The position numbers were made by a program, and so were the translations under genes. A DNA stretch of 8,877 nucleotides from Gammaproteobacteria bacterium. Lineage in GTDB: Bacteria > Pseudomonadota > Gammaproteobacteria > Magnimaribacterales > Magnimaribacteraceae. The notes below the pieces were generated by a model. It made no database searches. It was given only the letters and a program-made list of their open reading frames with translations, and was not told the DNA's origin. The DNA lies in the NCBI GenBank assembly GCA_002730855.1, contig PCBA01000049.1, positions 1 through 8,877 of the forward strand. The letters run 5' to 3'. The first letter of the stretch is position 1; each line of letters starts with the position of its first letter. Below, piece by piece: positions 1-6,787 of the stretch.

Positions 1-2078
1 AGATCAAACATTCTCCTTTCTAGCTGAACTTTAGATAGTAATGATGCGTTGATTGGGAAAGCTTCACTTGAGAATGCATGTTTTGATAAAACTGACATCG
101 CTCTTCTTTGCTCTTCTGAAGGAGTAGGAGTATAAGGCTCTTTCCTGTTAGGGTCTTGTGGATTTGATCTTTCAACGTAAACCCCTCCAATATATCTAGA
201 AACTACCTCTAGAGCTCTTTGATGTTCTCTAAGTATAATTTTATGAGCGTTTCTATACTCTTCCCAACTTTCAGCTTTATTAGCAAATTTATCAGGTAAT
301 TCTTTTTGAGCATGATTAACTAATTCAATCCTTTGAGCTGAGTATGTAATCGGGTCATTAGTAAGGTCATTGATCATTGCCCTAGGATCTATTCCGTAAC
401 CAGCAGACCTCATGTCCTCAGAGTCGTTAGCAAACATATGCTCAGGTTTATTTGATTCACTAAGAATACTTCTTCTTTCTTCCTCAGTTAAATTAGGCGT
501 ATAGCCAAATTTAATAGCCCACTTGTCGTAGGGACCTGGAACTACGTCGTAATAATCGCCTTGATCGTACCCTAATGGAGCAAGGTTTATTGCAGGGTAT
601 TCCATCACGGAAGATGTCACACCTATTTTGCTGGTTATCTCAGGTTTATGAACATCCTCGTTATTATGAAGAAAGCTACCTTTAAAATTATGGTTAAGTC
701 CTAAAGTATGCCCAACCTCATGTAATGTTAGCCTGATAATACTTTGTTCTATTATTTTAGGGTCATTAATATTTAAAGAATCAGCGAACATCATGCCTTC
801 TTGGAGCATACTAGCTGAAAAACATTCATTTCCTGTTTGTGAACCGTTAAAGATTCCATCTACGTTAAGTCTGTTGGTTAAGTAAACCCATTCCAACATA
901 ATATCTGCACCTATAATTTCACCCGTTCTAGGGTTAGTGAAGCTAGGTCCGTATCCTCCAAAAGGAGGGTTTGGAGATGAAGTCCATCGCAGGACATTAT
1001 ATCTAATATCCCCTGCATCCCAAGAAGCATCATCTGGTTGCACTTTAACTTGAATAGCATCCTTAAAGCCTGCTTCTTCAAACGCAATATTCCAAGCTAA
1101 AACTCCTTGTTTTATAAAATCTCTAAGTTCTATGGGTGTAGTATTCTCTATCCAAAAAAGAATGGGCTTGATTGGTTCAGATAATTCTTTATCAGGATCT
1201 TTCTTTTGGAGATCCCATTTTCCAATTAAGTCCATGTAGGGTGTCACGTCTTTTGAAGAAAGGTTTGTAACTCTATCTGAGAAATAGCCAATTGATTGAT
1301 CTTCAATTCTTGGCTCAAAATTATTATCAGGCATTTCTATAAAACTGTATCTCACTTGGATACTTATATTTCTTGGATCAGCAACATCTTCTCCTTCGTA
1401 TCTACATGGAGCATTCTCAATAACATGCTCAACTTCAAAGTCAGTATTTTTCTTATAGTTAAAAACTCCTAATACTCTAGACTTGGTAGGACTGAGTTGG
1501 CCTAATTTGCAGCTTGATGGATCATAATCACCTTCAGAAGTTATTGGCTTAATTAAGGTTAAATCTTCTGAAAGTAGAAGACTTGTAATGTCGACTAAAA
1601 ATTCATCTTCATCTTCATTTTTACCCTTTATAGGAAGAACCTTAAAAGTAGAGTCAGAAATGTTAGTACCAGAAGATTTTGCTAAAGGAGTTCCTTCATC
1701 AAAAGCATAATTTGTTAGAACTCTAATAAATCTTAAATTTTCTGTATTTTTTTCAATCTTAAAGACCCCATTATCTAGATAATTTCCTTTGATTCTTCTT
1801 GCTGCAACAACGCCGTTGATCACGTGAGAGAAGTAAATAAATTCTTTATCGAGCTGATCTTTTTTAATTTTTAGGTAGATGTCGTTTGTTTTTGGATCCC
1901 TAAAACTTACAAAGAAACCTTTGACCCTTTCGAATTCTTCAACTATTTCTTCTATGTAAACTTCTTTTTCTTCCTCTTCTTCTGAATCAGAAGACTCTTC
2001 CTCTGTAAAAAGATAAGGGTTTAATAGAAGTAAGGTTATTAATAAAGCCTTGTTAGAAAATGGTTTTAAAAAGTTCAT
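1..2078 (-). CDS. Secreted zinc-dependent metalloprotease, DUF5117/DUF4953-type metzincin, partial (3' end cut)
   Basis: I translated this strand by hand: 692 codons run without a stop from ATG at 2078 to the window edge, so the C-terminus is missing. The N-terminus looks like a signal peptide (MNFLKPFSNK, then a hydrophobic LLITLLLL stretch, to about residue 25), so the product should be exported. A very acidic segment follows at residues 26-50. The catalytic motif HEVGHTLGLNH lies at residues 453-463, with zinc ligands H453, H457 and H463 and general base E454, followed by NFKGS. A Met-turn SVMEY follows at about M492. Both are metzincin hallmarks. The HNFKGS and MEYP context is typical of the large DUF5117/DUF5118/DUF4953 zinc metalloproteases of marine Bacteroidetes and Gammaproteobacteria, usually about 800-900 residues. 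The family assignment comes from remembered motifs. Substrate is unknown; degradation of extracellular or periplasmic protein is inferred. The gene is divergent from the 2187-5500 operon. No Shine-Dalgarno sequence precedes the ATG. Confidence 0.9.
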   Translation of the reverse strand, partial: MNFLKPFSNKALLITLLLLNPYLFTEEESSDSEEEEEKEVYIEEIVEEFERVKGFFVSFRDPKTNDIYLKIKKDQLDKEFIYFSHVINGVVAARRIKGNYLDNGVFKIEKNTENLRFIRVLTNYAFDEGTPLAKSSGTNISDSTFKVLPIKGKNEDEDEFLVDITSLLLSEDLTLIKPITSEGDYDPSSCKLGQLSPTKSRVLGVFNYKKNTDFEVEHVIENAPCRYEGEDVADPRNISIQVRYSFIEMPDNNFEPRIEDQSIGYFSDRVTNLSSKDVTPYMDLIGKWDLQKKDPDKELSEPIKPILFWIENTTPIELRDFIKQGVLAWNIAFEEAGFKDAIQVKVQPDDASWDAGDIRYNVLRWTSSPNPPFGGYGPSFTNPRTGEIIGADIMLEWVYLTNRLNVDGIFNGSQTGNECFSASMLQEGMMFADSLNINDPKIIEQSIIRLTLHEVGHTLGLNHNFKGSFLHNNEDVHKPEITSKIGVTSSVMEYPAINLAPLGYDQGDYYDVVPGPYDKWAIKFGYTPNLTEEERRSILSESNKPEHMFANDSEDMRSAGYGIDPRAMINDLTNDPITYSAQRIELVNHAQKELPDKFANKAESWEEYRNAHKIILREHQRALEVVSRYIGGVYVERSNPQDPNRKEPYTPTPSEEQRRAMSVLSKHAFSSEAFPINASLLSKVQLERRMFD

Positions 2079-2186
2079 ATTGTTTTGATTCTAATTAATG
2101 TTGTTCCTCATAAATTCTTTATATAATAGAATTTAGGGTGCGATACTATATCAGAATAAACTAAAAATTTTATTAACAAGAAAATT
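2079..2186. promoter_or_regulatory. Divergent intergenic region with AT-rich promoter candidates
   Basis: This 108-base gap separates two divergently transcribed genes and is the longest non-coding stretch here. On the plus strand a perfect TATAAT lies at 2122-2127, with only a weak upstream element (TTGTTC at 2101-2106, 15 bases away). A second plus-strand candidate is GATACT at 2142-2147, preceded by TGC as in an extended -10. For the minus-strand protease, TAGAAT (2093-2088) sits just before the ATG and would give an almost leaderless transcript, but it has no good -35. The AT box around 2117-2130 can be read as a -10 in either direction. Individual sites are weakly supported; that promoters for both directions lie here follows from the gene layout. 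Confidence 0.4.
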
Positions 2187-2333
2187 ATGTATCGCATAAT
2201 AAATATAAAAGGTCTTTTCTGTGACGGCGAGGGAGTTAAGACTGATATAGCTACAAATGGTAAGAAGATAGAAAGAATAAAAAAAATTGAAGATACCGTT
2301 GGACCCGCGCAACTCATTAGGAATCTTTATTAA
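2187..2333 (+). CDS. Small hypothetical protein, 48 aa
   Basis: ATG at 2187 opens a 48-codon frame ending in TAA at 2331-2333. The product starts MYRIINIKGLFCDGEG and ends AQLIRNLY. It is basic overall, has one cysteine (C12), no signal peptide and no membrane segment. I do not recognise it. The case for a gene is positional: it is the first frame after the divergent promoter region, and its stop is directly followed by the GTG start of the Smr-like gene. That is the same near-zero spacing seen along the rest of the operon. No good ribosome-binding site is visible (AAG about 8 bases upstream at best). The frame is the same as that of the next gene, with one TAA between them, so the two could be one interrupted gene, a readthrough fusion, or two separate genes. 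It could also be non-coding leader. Confidence 0.45.
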   Translation: MYRIINIKGLFCDGEGVKTDIATNGKKIERIKKIEDTVGPAQLIRNLY

Positions 2334-2558
2334 GTGAGTTCACATACTCTAGATCTTCATGGTTTTAGACATCATGAAGTAGATATAACGGTTGAAAATT
2401 TTATTTTTTTAAACCAAGAAGAGATGCCTCTAACTATTGTCTGCGGAAATAGCAACAAGATGATTAATCTAGTAAAGGAAGTATTAGATAGAACGAATTC
2501 TGAGTATAAAGAAGGTTTTGGAAATGAATATGGAAATATAAAGATCTATAAACTTTAA
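2334..2558 (+). CDS. Small Smr-domain-like protein, 74 aa
   Basis: The protein begins with the LDLHG signature (residues 6-10) that opens Smr (MutS2 C-terminal) domains. It then has a helix-rich stretch, a TIVCGNS strand-turn (34-40), an amphipathic helix NLVKEVLDR, and an ending EYGNIKIYKL that matches the final G-x-x-x-V-x-L strand of the fold. Smr domains are DNA or RNA binding, and many have nuclease activity. The usual second motif, HGxG, is replaced here by CGNS (37-40), so the canonical activity may be altered or lost. At 74 residues it is little more than the minimal domain. GTG at 2334 is the only start that keeps LDLHG, and it follows the preceding TAA directly. The next gene starts 14 bases downstream, which implies co-transcription. 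The Smr call rests on motif order alone, so confidence in function is moderate; the reading frame itself is convincing. Confidence 0.7.
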   Translation: MSSHTLDLHGFRHHEVDITVENFIFLNQEEMPLTIVCGNSNKMINLVKEVLDRTNSEYKEGFGNEYGNIKIYKL

Positions 2559-2572
2559 ATGAGACACTACTA

Positions 2573-3358
2573 ATGAAAATAAAAAAGGTAGGCCCTATAG
2601 GTGCTGAAGTATTAGATGTTGAATTGAGTAAAGCTGACGATCTGCCTGTAGATGATATTAAGAAAGCATTTCTTGAGTTTTCAGTTTTAATCTTTAAAAA
2701 CCAAAAACTAAGTCCAAATGATTTAAGGCAAGTAGCTTTAATATGGGGCAAACCGTTAATACACCCCATTTTTAAAGGCATAGAAGGTTATCCTGAAATT
2801 ATTCAGATACAAAATTTAGGAGAGAAATATCACACAAACGCGCATTGGCACTCTGATGTAACTTTTGAAGAAGAACCTCCAGACGCAACTTTGCTATATT
2901 CTTTAGAAATTCCAGATGAAGGTGGAGACACGCTATTCGCTGATCAATATCTTGCTTATGAAGAGCTGCCTGAAGTTTTGAAAGAAGAATTAAAAGAAAC
3001 AGTAGCTATACACAGTAATCTAGGAGTATTAATGCTAGCAGGAGGAGATATTAATAATTTAAGTGAAGTGGAGCATCCTGTCTTTAGGAATCATCCAGAA
3101 ACAAGAAAAAAATCTCTTTTCGTTACTGAAGCTTTTGTAAAGGAATTAAAAGAAGCAGATCCTAAATATTCTGAAGAGACTTTAAGTAGACTTTATAAGC
3201 ATTCTTCAAAGAATGACTATGTATATAGACATAAATGGACTAAAGGAGATCTCGTAGTATGGGATAATAGGTGTGTTCTTCATTATGCAGAACACGGATA
3301 CGGGAATAAAAAAAGAACTATGCATAGAATAACAACCTCTGGGAGTAAACCATTTTGA
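2573..3358 (+). CDS. TauD/TfdA-family Fe(II)/2-oxoglutarate-dependent dioxygenase
   Basis: At 261 residues this is close to E. coli TauD (about 280). The iron-binding facial triad is visible: H93-S-D95 in HWHSDVTFEEEPP, and distal H237 in WDNRCVLHYAEHGYG. The 2-oxoglutarate-binding arginine is probably R252 in RTMHRITTSGSKPF, 15 residues after the distal His as in TauD H255/R270. The motifs GGDTLFAD (117-124) and LIHP (62-65, near the TauD taurine-site His70) strengthen the match. Members couple 2-oxoglutarate decarboxylation to hydroxylation of taurine, 2,4-D, carnitine precursors and other small molecules. The true substrate cannot be read here, so I give no gene name. The product is cytoplasmic, with no signal peptide. 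The stop TGA overlaps the TTG start of the dihydroorotase by four bases, indicating translational coupling. No clear Shine-Dalgarno sequence precedes the ATG. Confidence 0.93.
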   Translation: MKIKKVGPIGAEVLDVELSKADDLPVDDIKKAFLEFSVLIFKNQKLSPNDLRQVALIWGKPLIHPIFKGIEGYPEIIQIQNLGEKYHTNAHWHSDVTFEEEPPDATLLYSLEIPDEGGDTLFADQYLAYEELPEVLKEELKETVAIHSNLGVLMLAGGDINNLSEVEHPVFRNHPETRKKSLFVTEAFVKELKEADPKYSEETLSRLYKHSSKNDYVYRHKWTKGDLVVWDNRCVLHYAEHGYGNKKRTMHRITTSGSKPF

Positions 3359-4686
3359 GTGGAAGAACTACTATAAAGAATTGCAAGATTGTTAATGAAG
3401 GAGAAGTAATTGAATCTGATCTTTTATTAGAAGATGGGAGGATATCAAAGATTAATTCAACCATAGAAGCGCAGGGCAATGTAATAGATGCAGAAGGTTT
3501 ATATCTTTTGCCTGGTGTAATAGATGACCAAGTGCACTTCAGAGAACCAGGACTTACAGATAAGGGAAGTATAAAAACAGAATCTCTGTCTGCTATTGCC
3601 GGAGGCACCACTAGTTTCATGGATATGCCGAATGTTATACCTCCGACACTTACTAATGACTTATGGAAGCAAAAGGTTCAAATAGCAGAAAAATATGCTT
3701 CTGCTAACTATTCCTTTTACATGGGGTCAAGCAATACCAATATTGAAGAAATAAAATCAATTGATAGCAGTCTGGTCTGCGGATTAAAAGTATTTATGGG
3801 ATCTTCCACAGGAAACTTATTAGTAGACAACGAAGACAGCCTAAACACAATTTTTAAAGAATCCCCAGTGTTAATCGCCACTCATTGCGAAGACACACCT
3901 ATAATCAAAGAATTAGAAAAAAGTTATTTTGAAAAATATGGAGAGAATATTCCAGTAGATTTACATGCAGAAATTAGATCTAGAGAATCTTGTTTGAAGT
4001 CTTCAAAAAAAGCTGTTGATCTAGCCACAGAACATAATGCTAAGCTACATATTCTTCATATTTCAACTGAAGAAGAGCTTTCTTTATTTTCTAACCAAAA
4101 GATTGAAGAAAAATTAATTACAGCAGAGGTTTGCGTACCACATTTATATTTTTCAAGAGAAGATTATCCAAAAAAAGGATCGTTAATTAAATGCAATCCC
4201 TCTATAAAAGAAAAAGGAGATCAGGTTGCCTTAAGGAGGGCACTTAAAGAAGGTTATATAGATTTTGTAGCTACAGATCATGCACCACACAGTTTAGATG
4301 GAAAATCTAATCCATATATGGAATGTCCTTCTGGCATGCCAAGCATTCAACACACATTGCTGGTCATGCTTGAACTAGTTAATCAGGGTGAATTAGATTT
4401 AGAGGATATCCCCACTTATACTTCTCATAATGTCTCTTCAAGATTTCAGATAAGGGAAAGAGGGTTTATTAGGGAGAATTACTGGGCTGATTTGGTCTTA
4501 GTAGATTTAGATTCAGAACAAAACATTTCAAAAGAGAATATAAGTTATTTCTGTGGCTGGTCACCTTTTGAAGGAGATACATTTCACTCTAAAGTAATTA
4601 GCACTTTTGTAAATGGAAAACTTGTCTACAATGAAGGGAGAATATTAGAATCTAATCAAGGCATGCAATTAGAGTTCAGTAGATAA
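3355..4686 (+). CDS. pyrC: Dihydroorotase, class I amidohydrolase
   Basis: This 443-residue metal-dependent amidohydrolase would reversibly cyclise carbamoyl-aspartate to dihydroorotate in pyrimidine synthesis. An N-terminal beta-sandwich portion leads to LLPGVIDDQVHFREPG (51-66), with R63 as the likely substrate carboxylate ligand, and to MPN (91-93). Candidate metal ligands are H61, K145 (GLKVFMGSSTG, the lysine carboxylated in this class), H177 (THCED), H235 (LHILHIST) and D308 (ATDHAPHS). PSGMPSIQH follows at 325-333 and the C-terminus returns to the sandwich (WADLVLVDLD, GWSPFEG). The usual first His of HxH is a glutamine (Q59), a variant I recall from dihydroorotases annotated in Bacteroidetes. 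The start is TTG at 3355, overlapping the upstream stop as TTGA; no other usable start precedes the conserved N-terminus. Hydantoinase or allantoinase activity is an alternative, given the dioxygenases on both sides. Confidence 0.88.
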   Translation: MSGRTTIKNCKIVNEGEVIESDLLLEDGRISKINSTIEAQGNVIDAEGLYLLPGVIDDQVHFREPGLTDKGSIKTESLSAIAGGTTSFMDMPNVIPPTLTNDLWKQKVQIAEKYASANYSFYMGSSNTNIEEIKSIDSSLVCGLKVFMGSSTGNLLVDNEDSLNTIFKESPVLIATHCEDTPIIKELEKSYFEKYGENIPVDLHAEIRSRESCLKSSKKAVDLATEHNAKLHILHISTEEELSLFSNQKIEEKLITAEVCVPHLYFSREDYPKKGSLIKCNPSIKEKGDQVALRRALKEGYIDFVATDHAPHSLDGKSNPYMECPSGMPSIQHTLLVMLELVNQGELDLEDIPTYTSHNVSSRFQIRERGFIRENYWADLVLVDLDSEQNISKENISYFCGWSPFEGDTFHSKVISTFVNGKLVYNEGRILESNQGMQLEFSR

Positions 4687-4687
4687 A

Positions 4688-5500
4688 ATGTCTCAAGAAA
4701 TAAAAATACACGAAAAGAATAATAATTTTAATTGGTCCGTTCCTTCTGGACCGTACGAGTTTTTAAATGACGATCAAGTTAAGTTTTTTGATAAGTACGG
4801 ATATGTATTAATTGAAGATGCCTTTAATTCAGAAGAAATATTTAAAGTACTTGAAAAGATAGACCCTTATGAACATAACGTTACAGAAGCTTTAAGAGGG
4901 CTAGATGGTGGTAAATTCTTTATTTCTAGAGCAGAAGAGATTACTTTTACTACGCATTTAGTAACCCAATCTGAAGAGTTAAAAGAGTTTAGTAAACACA
5001 ATGTCTTTGCAGGGATATGTAAAGACCTGATTGGAAATAATGTAAGGTTGTACTGGGATCAAGCAGTTTATAAAAAACCTGGAACAAAGGATGAGTTTCC
5101 TTGGCATCAAGATAATGGTTATACCTTCATTGAACCTCAAGCTTATTTAACATGTTGGGTTGCTTTGACTGATGCGGATGAATCTAATGGTTGTCCTTGT
5201 GTAATACCTGGATTACACAAAAAAGGAACCTTACATCATAAAACCACAGATCTTGGTTATGAAATACCCCTTGACCCTTCAACGTCAATTTCTTTGCCTG
5301 TGAAAGCAGGAAGTATAGCGGTCTTTTCTTCTTTAACACCTCACAGAACAGGTCCAAATCTTTCTAACAATATTAGAAAAGCTTATATTCTTCAGTACGC
5401 ACCAGAAGGGTCTAGAAGATTGATCTCCCACTCTCTTACTGAAGAGGTAAATGAGGAGTCACGTCAATACTTTATACTTAAAGATGGATCTAAGGTTTAG
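4688..5500 (+). CDS. Phytanoyl-CoA dioxygenase (PhyH) family protein
   Basis: This is a second Fe(II)/2-oxoglutarate oxygenase, from a different family than the TauD-like one. Its 270 residues carry H140-Q-D142 in FPWHQDNGY, distal H219 in LTPHRTGPNLS, and the 2-oxoglutarate arginine R230 in NNIRKAYILQY. The spacing is typical of PhyH proteins. Other family features are the N-terminal VKFFDKYGYVLIEDAF (31-46), where these proteins begin the oxygenase domain, and the TCWVALTDADESNGC strand (155-169). Known members hydroxylate phytanoyl-CoA, ectoine, phosphonates, halogenation substrates and others; the substrate here is unknown. There is no signal peptide, so the product is cytoplasmic. It starts one base after the dihydroorotase stop and is the last gene of the operon. 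Its TAG interlocks with the TAA of the convergent nitronate-monooxygenase-like gene in a four-base overlap. Confidence 0.92.
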   Translation: MSQEIKIHEKNNNFNWSVPSGPYEFLNDDQVKFFDKYGYVLIEDAFNSEEIFKVLEKIDPYEHNVTEALRGLDGGKFFISRAEEITFTTHLVTQSEELKEFSKHNVFAGICKDLIGNNVRLYWDQAVYKKPGTKDEFPWHQDNGYTFIEPQAYLTCWVALTDADESNGCPCVIPGLHKKGTLHHKTTDLGYEIPLDPSTSISLPVKAGSIAVFSSLTPHRTGPNLSNNIRKAYILQYAPEGSRRLISHSLTEEVNEESRQYFILKDGSKV

Positions 5501-6636
5501 ACTTCTATAAAGCTATTGAGCCTCTCGTAAGCAGTTATAAAATCTTCCTTAAATTCTTGTACAACATCGCTTGCTGAAATGCTTGCATTCATAAGACCTA
5601 CGCCTTGTCCTACCCAATAAGTAGAAAGATCCTTAGCGCCATCATGACCTCCTTCAGCTAGTTTATTGACTTTCTGTAGTGCTGGCTCAGCAACCATCGG
5701 TTGTAAGGGCATAGGTAAAGGGTCTGGAGCCTTATCTGATTCCCAAGCCTCTGTCCAAGGAGAGACAAGTTGTCGAGAATGTTTTCCTGTTCTGCTTCTG
5801 GATCTAACGGTTTGGCTGGAATTAGCTGCTACCATTTTTTCTTTTATTACTGGGGGAACTTCCGATTCAATAGTTGTAAGCCAAACAGAGCCGCACCAGG
5901 CGCCTGAAGCACCCATAGTCATAGCGGCTGCCATTTGTTGTCCTGTTACTATTCCTCCTGCAGCTAGGATTGGAACATCTCCGTAAGGTTGAATAGCCTC
6001 GTACACTTCAGGAATTAAGACCATAGTTGAAACGCTTCCACAATGTCCTCCTGCTTCTGTTCCGGAAACAACCAAAATATCTACACCGGCTTTAACTTGA
6101 TTAATTGCATGTTGTGCTGTTCCAAGAAGAGCAGCAACTTTCACGTCATTTTCTTTTCCCATTTCTAACATCCAATCAGGTGGAACTCCTAATGCGTTGG
6201 CGATAAGTTTAATAGGATGGCTAAAGGCAACATCCAATAATGCTTTTGCTCCATCAGATTTTGTATTCTGAGCGAAGCTAGATCCTGCCGTATCTATTGT
6301 TCTTAATTCAGAAGCTTCAATATCATGATTTTCAAGGACGTCAGCCCTGAAGTCCGCATACTCTTGGGGAATCATGCTTTTTAATTTCTCAGCATCAAAC
6401 TTCTCACTTTGGTCTACCATCTTATTAGGGATAAGAACGTCTACACCATAAGGCTTTCCACCAATGTGTTCATCAATCCACTTAAGTTCTTTTTCTAATT
6501 GTTCTGGGGACATACCCACGGCTCCAAGAACTCCACATCCTCCAGCTTTAGAAACAGCCACCACAACATCTCTACAATGAGTAAAAGCCACTAGAGGAAA
6601 TTCTATATCTAATAATTCACATATTTTTGAATTCAT
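5497..6636 (-). CDS. Nitronate monooxygenase family FMN-dependent protein (2-nitropropane dioxygenase-like)
   Basis: This 379-residue TIM-barrel flavoprotein belongs to the NMO/2-nitropropane dioxygenase family. Visible markers are an N-terminal strand with VAVSKAGGCGVLGA (26-39), the FMN/active-site loop VSGTEAGGHCG (190-200, with H198 as the likely catalytic His position), the phosphate-binding AAGGIVTGQQMAAAMTMGA (225-243), then WCGSVWL and a basic RSRTGKHSRQL segment (280-290) followed by WTEAWES. Characterised members oxidise alkyl or propionate-3-nitronate to a carbonyl plus nitrite, but many relatives have other or unknown activities, so the substrate is unproven. The SGT before EAGGH differs from the more usual QGxEAGGH. 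An AAGG lies 8 bases before the ATG. The gene starts 16 bases after the 36-residue membrane-protein gene and is probably co-transcribed with it. Confidence 0.88.
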   Translation of the reverse strand: MNSKICELLDIEFPLVAFTHCRDVVVAVSKAGGCGVLGAVGMSPEQLEKELKWIDEHIGGKPYGVDVLIPNKMVDQSEKFDAEKLKSMIPQEYADFRADVLENHDIEASELRTIDTAGSSFAQNTKSDGAKALLDVAFSHPIKLIANALGVPPDWMLEMGKENDVKVAALLGTAQHAINQVKAGVDILVVSGTEAGGHCGSVSTMVLIPEVYEAIQPYGDVPILAAGGIVTGQQMAAAMTMGASGAWCGSVWLTTIESEVPPVIKEKMVAANSSQTVRSRSRTGKHSRQLVSPWTEAWESDKAPDPLPMPLQPMVAEPALQKVNKLAEGGHDGAKDLSTYWVGQGVGLMNASISASDVVQEFKEDFITAYERLNSFIEV

Positions 6637-6652
6637 ACTTTATACCTTAATT

Positions 6653-6763
6653 TTAATAAATTGATTGTAAGTAGTTGGCTAAAATAATCTGGGCCACTAC
6701 CACTACAGCTATTATTCCTGCAAACATTGTCATGTATTTATAGGTCTTTTTATCTTCTTGCAT
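6653..6763 (-). CDS. Small single-span membrane protein, 36 aa
   Basis: ATG at 6763 opens 36 codons ending in TAA at 6655-6653. The product has a short charged N-terminus (MQEDKKTYKY), one hydrophobic stretch (about residues 11-29: MTMFAGIIAVVVVAQIILA) and a short polar tail (NYLQSIY). This is the pattern of a one-pass membrane microprotein, with the positive N-terminus likely on the cytoplasmic side. The best argument that it is real is a GGGAG ribosome-binding site exactly 7 bases upstream, the clearest in the window. Its stop lies 16 bases before the start of the nitronate-monooxygenase-like gene, so they probably share a transcript. I do not recognise a family; cytochrome-oxidase accessory peptides have this general form, but nothing specific matches. 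It may anchor or modulate a larger membrane complex, which is inference. Confidence 0.72.
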   Translation of the reverse strand: MQEDKKTYKYMTMFAGIIAVVVVAQIILANYLQSIY

Positions 6764-6770
6764 TTAATTA

Positions 6771-6775
6771 CTCCC
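6771..6775 (-). promoter_or_regulatory. Strong ribosome-binding site for the 36-aa membrane protein
   Basis: Read on the minus strand this is GGGAG, followed by a 7-base AT spacer and ATG at 6763. It is the best Shine-Dalgarno match in the window; most other starts here have none. It is the main evidence that the very short frame downstream is translated. Confidence 0.7.
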
Positions 6776-6787
6776 ATTAAAAAGGTT

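Noticed and set aside
2108..2317. Minus-strand open frame of 69 codons with a hydrophobic N-terminus
   Set aside because: It covers the divergent promoter region and the 48-codon frame, its hydrophobicity comes from AT-rich sequence read backwards, and no ribosome-binding site was seen.
2559..2573. A four-codon mini-frame (ATG AGA CAC TAC TAA) whose stop overlaps the start of the TauD-like gene
   Set aside because: No ribosome-binding site and far too short to judge; more likely chance in the 14-base spacer.
2464..2781. Minus-strand open frame of 105 codons across the Smr and TauD genes
   Set aside because: It lies opposite two convincing plus-strand genes and shows no domain or ribosome-binding site.
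3318..3620. Minus-strand open frame of 100 codons opposite the start of pyrC
   Set aside because: It is antisense to the conserved HFREPG region of a clear gene, so a shadow.
5666..5986. Plus-strand open frame of 106 codons inside the flavoenzyme gene
   Set aside because: It is antisense to the FMN-binding region; its Ala/Gly-rich composition is what reading that region backwards gives.
6661..6688. Plus-strand TTGATT, 16 bases, AATAAT as a promoter for the MFS gene
   Set aside because: The -35 matches only four of six, it would lie antisense within the microprotein gene and give a leader of about 110 bases; too weak to annotate.
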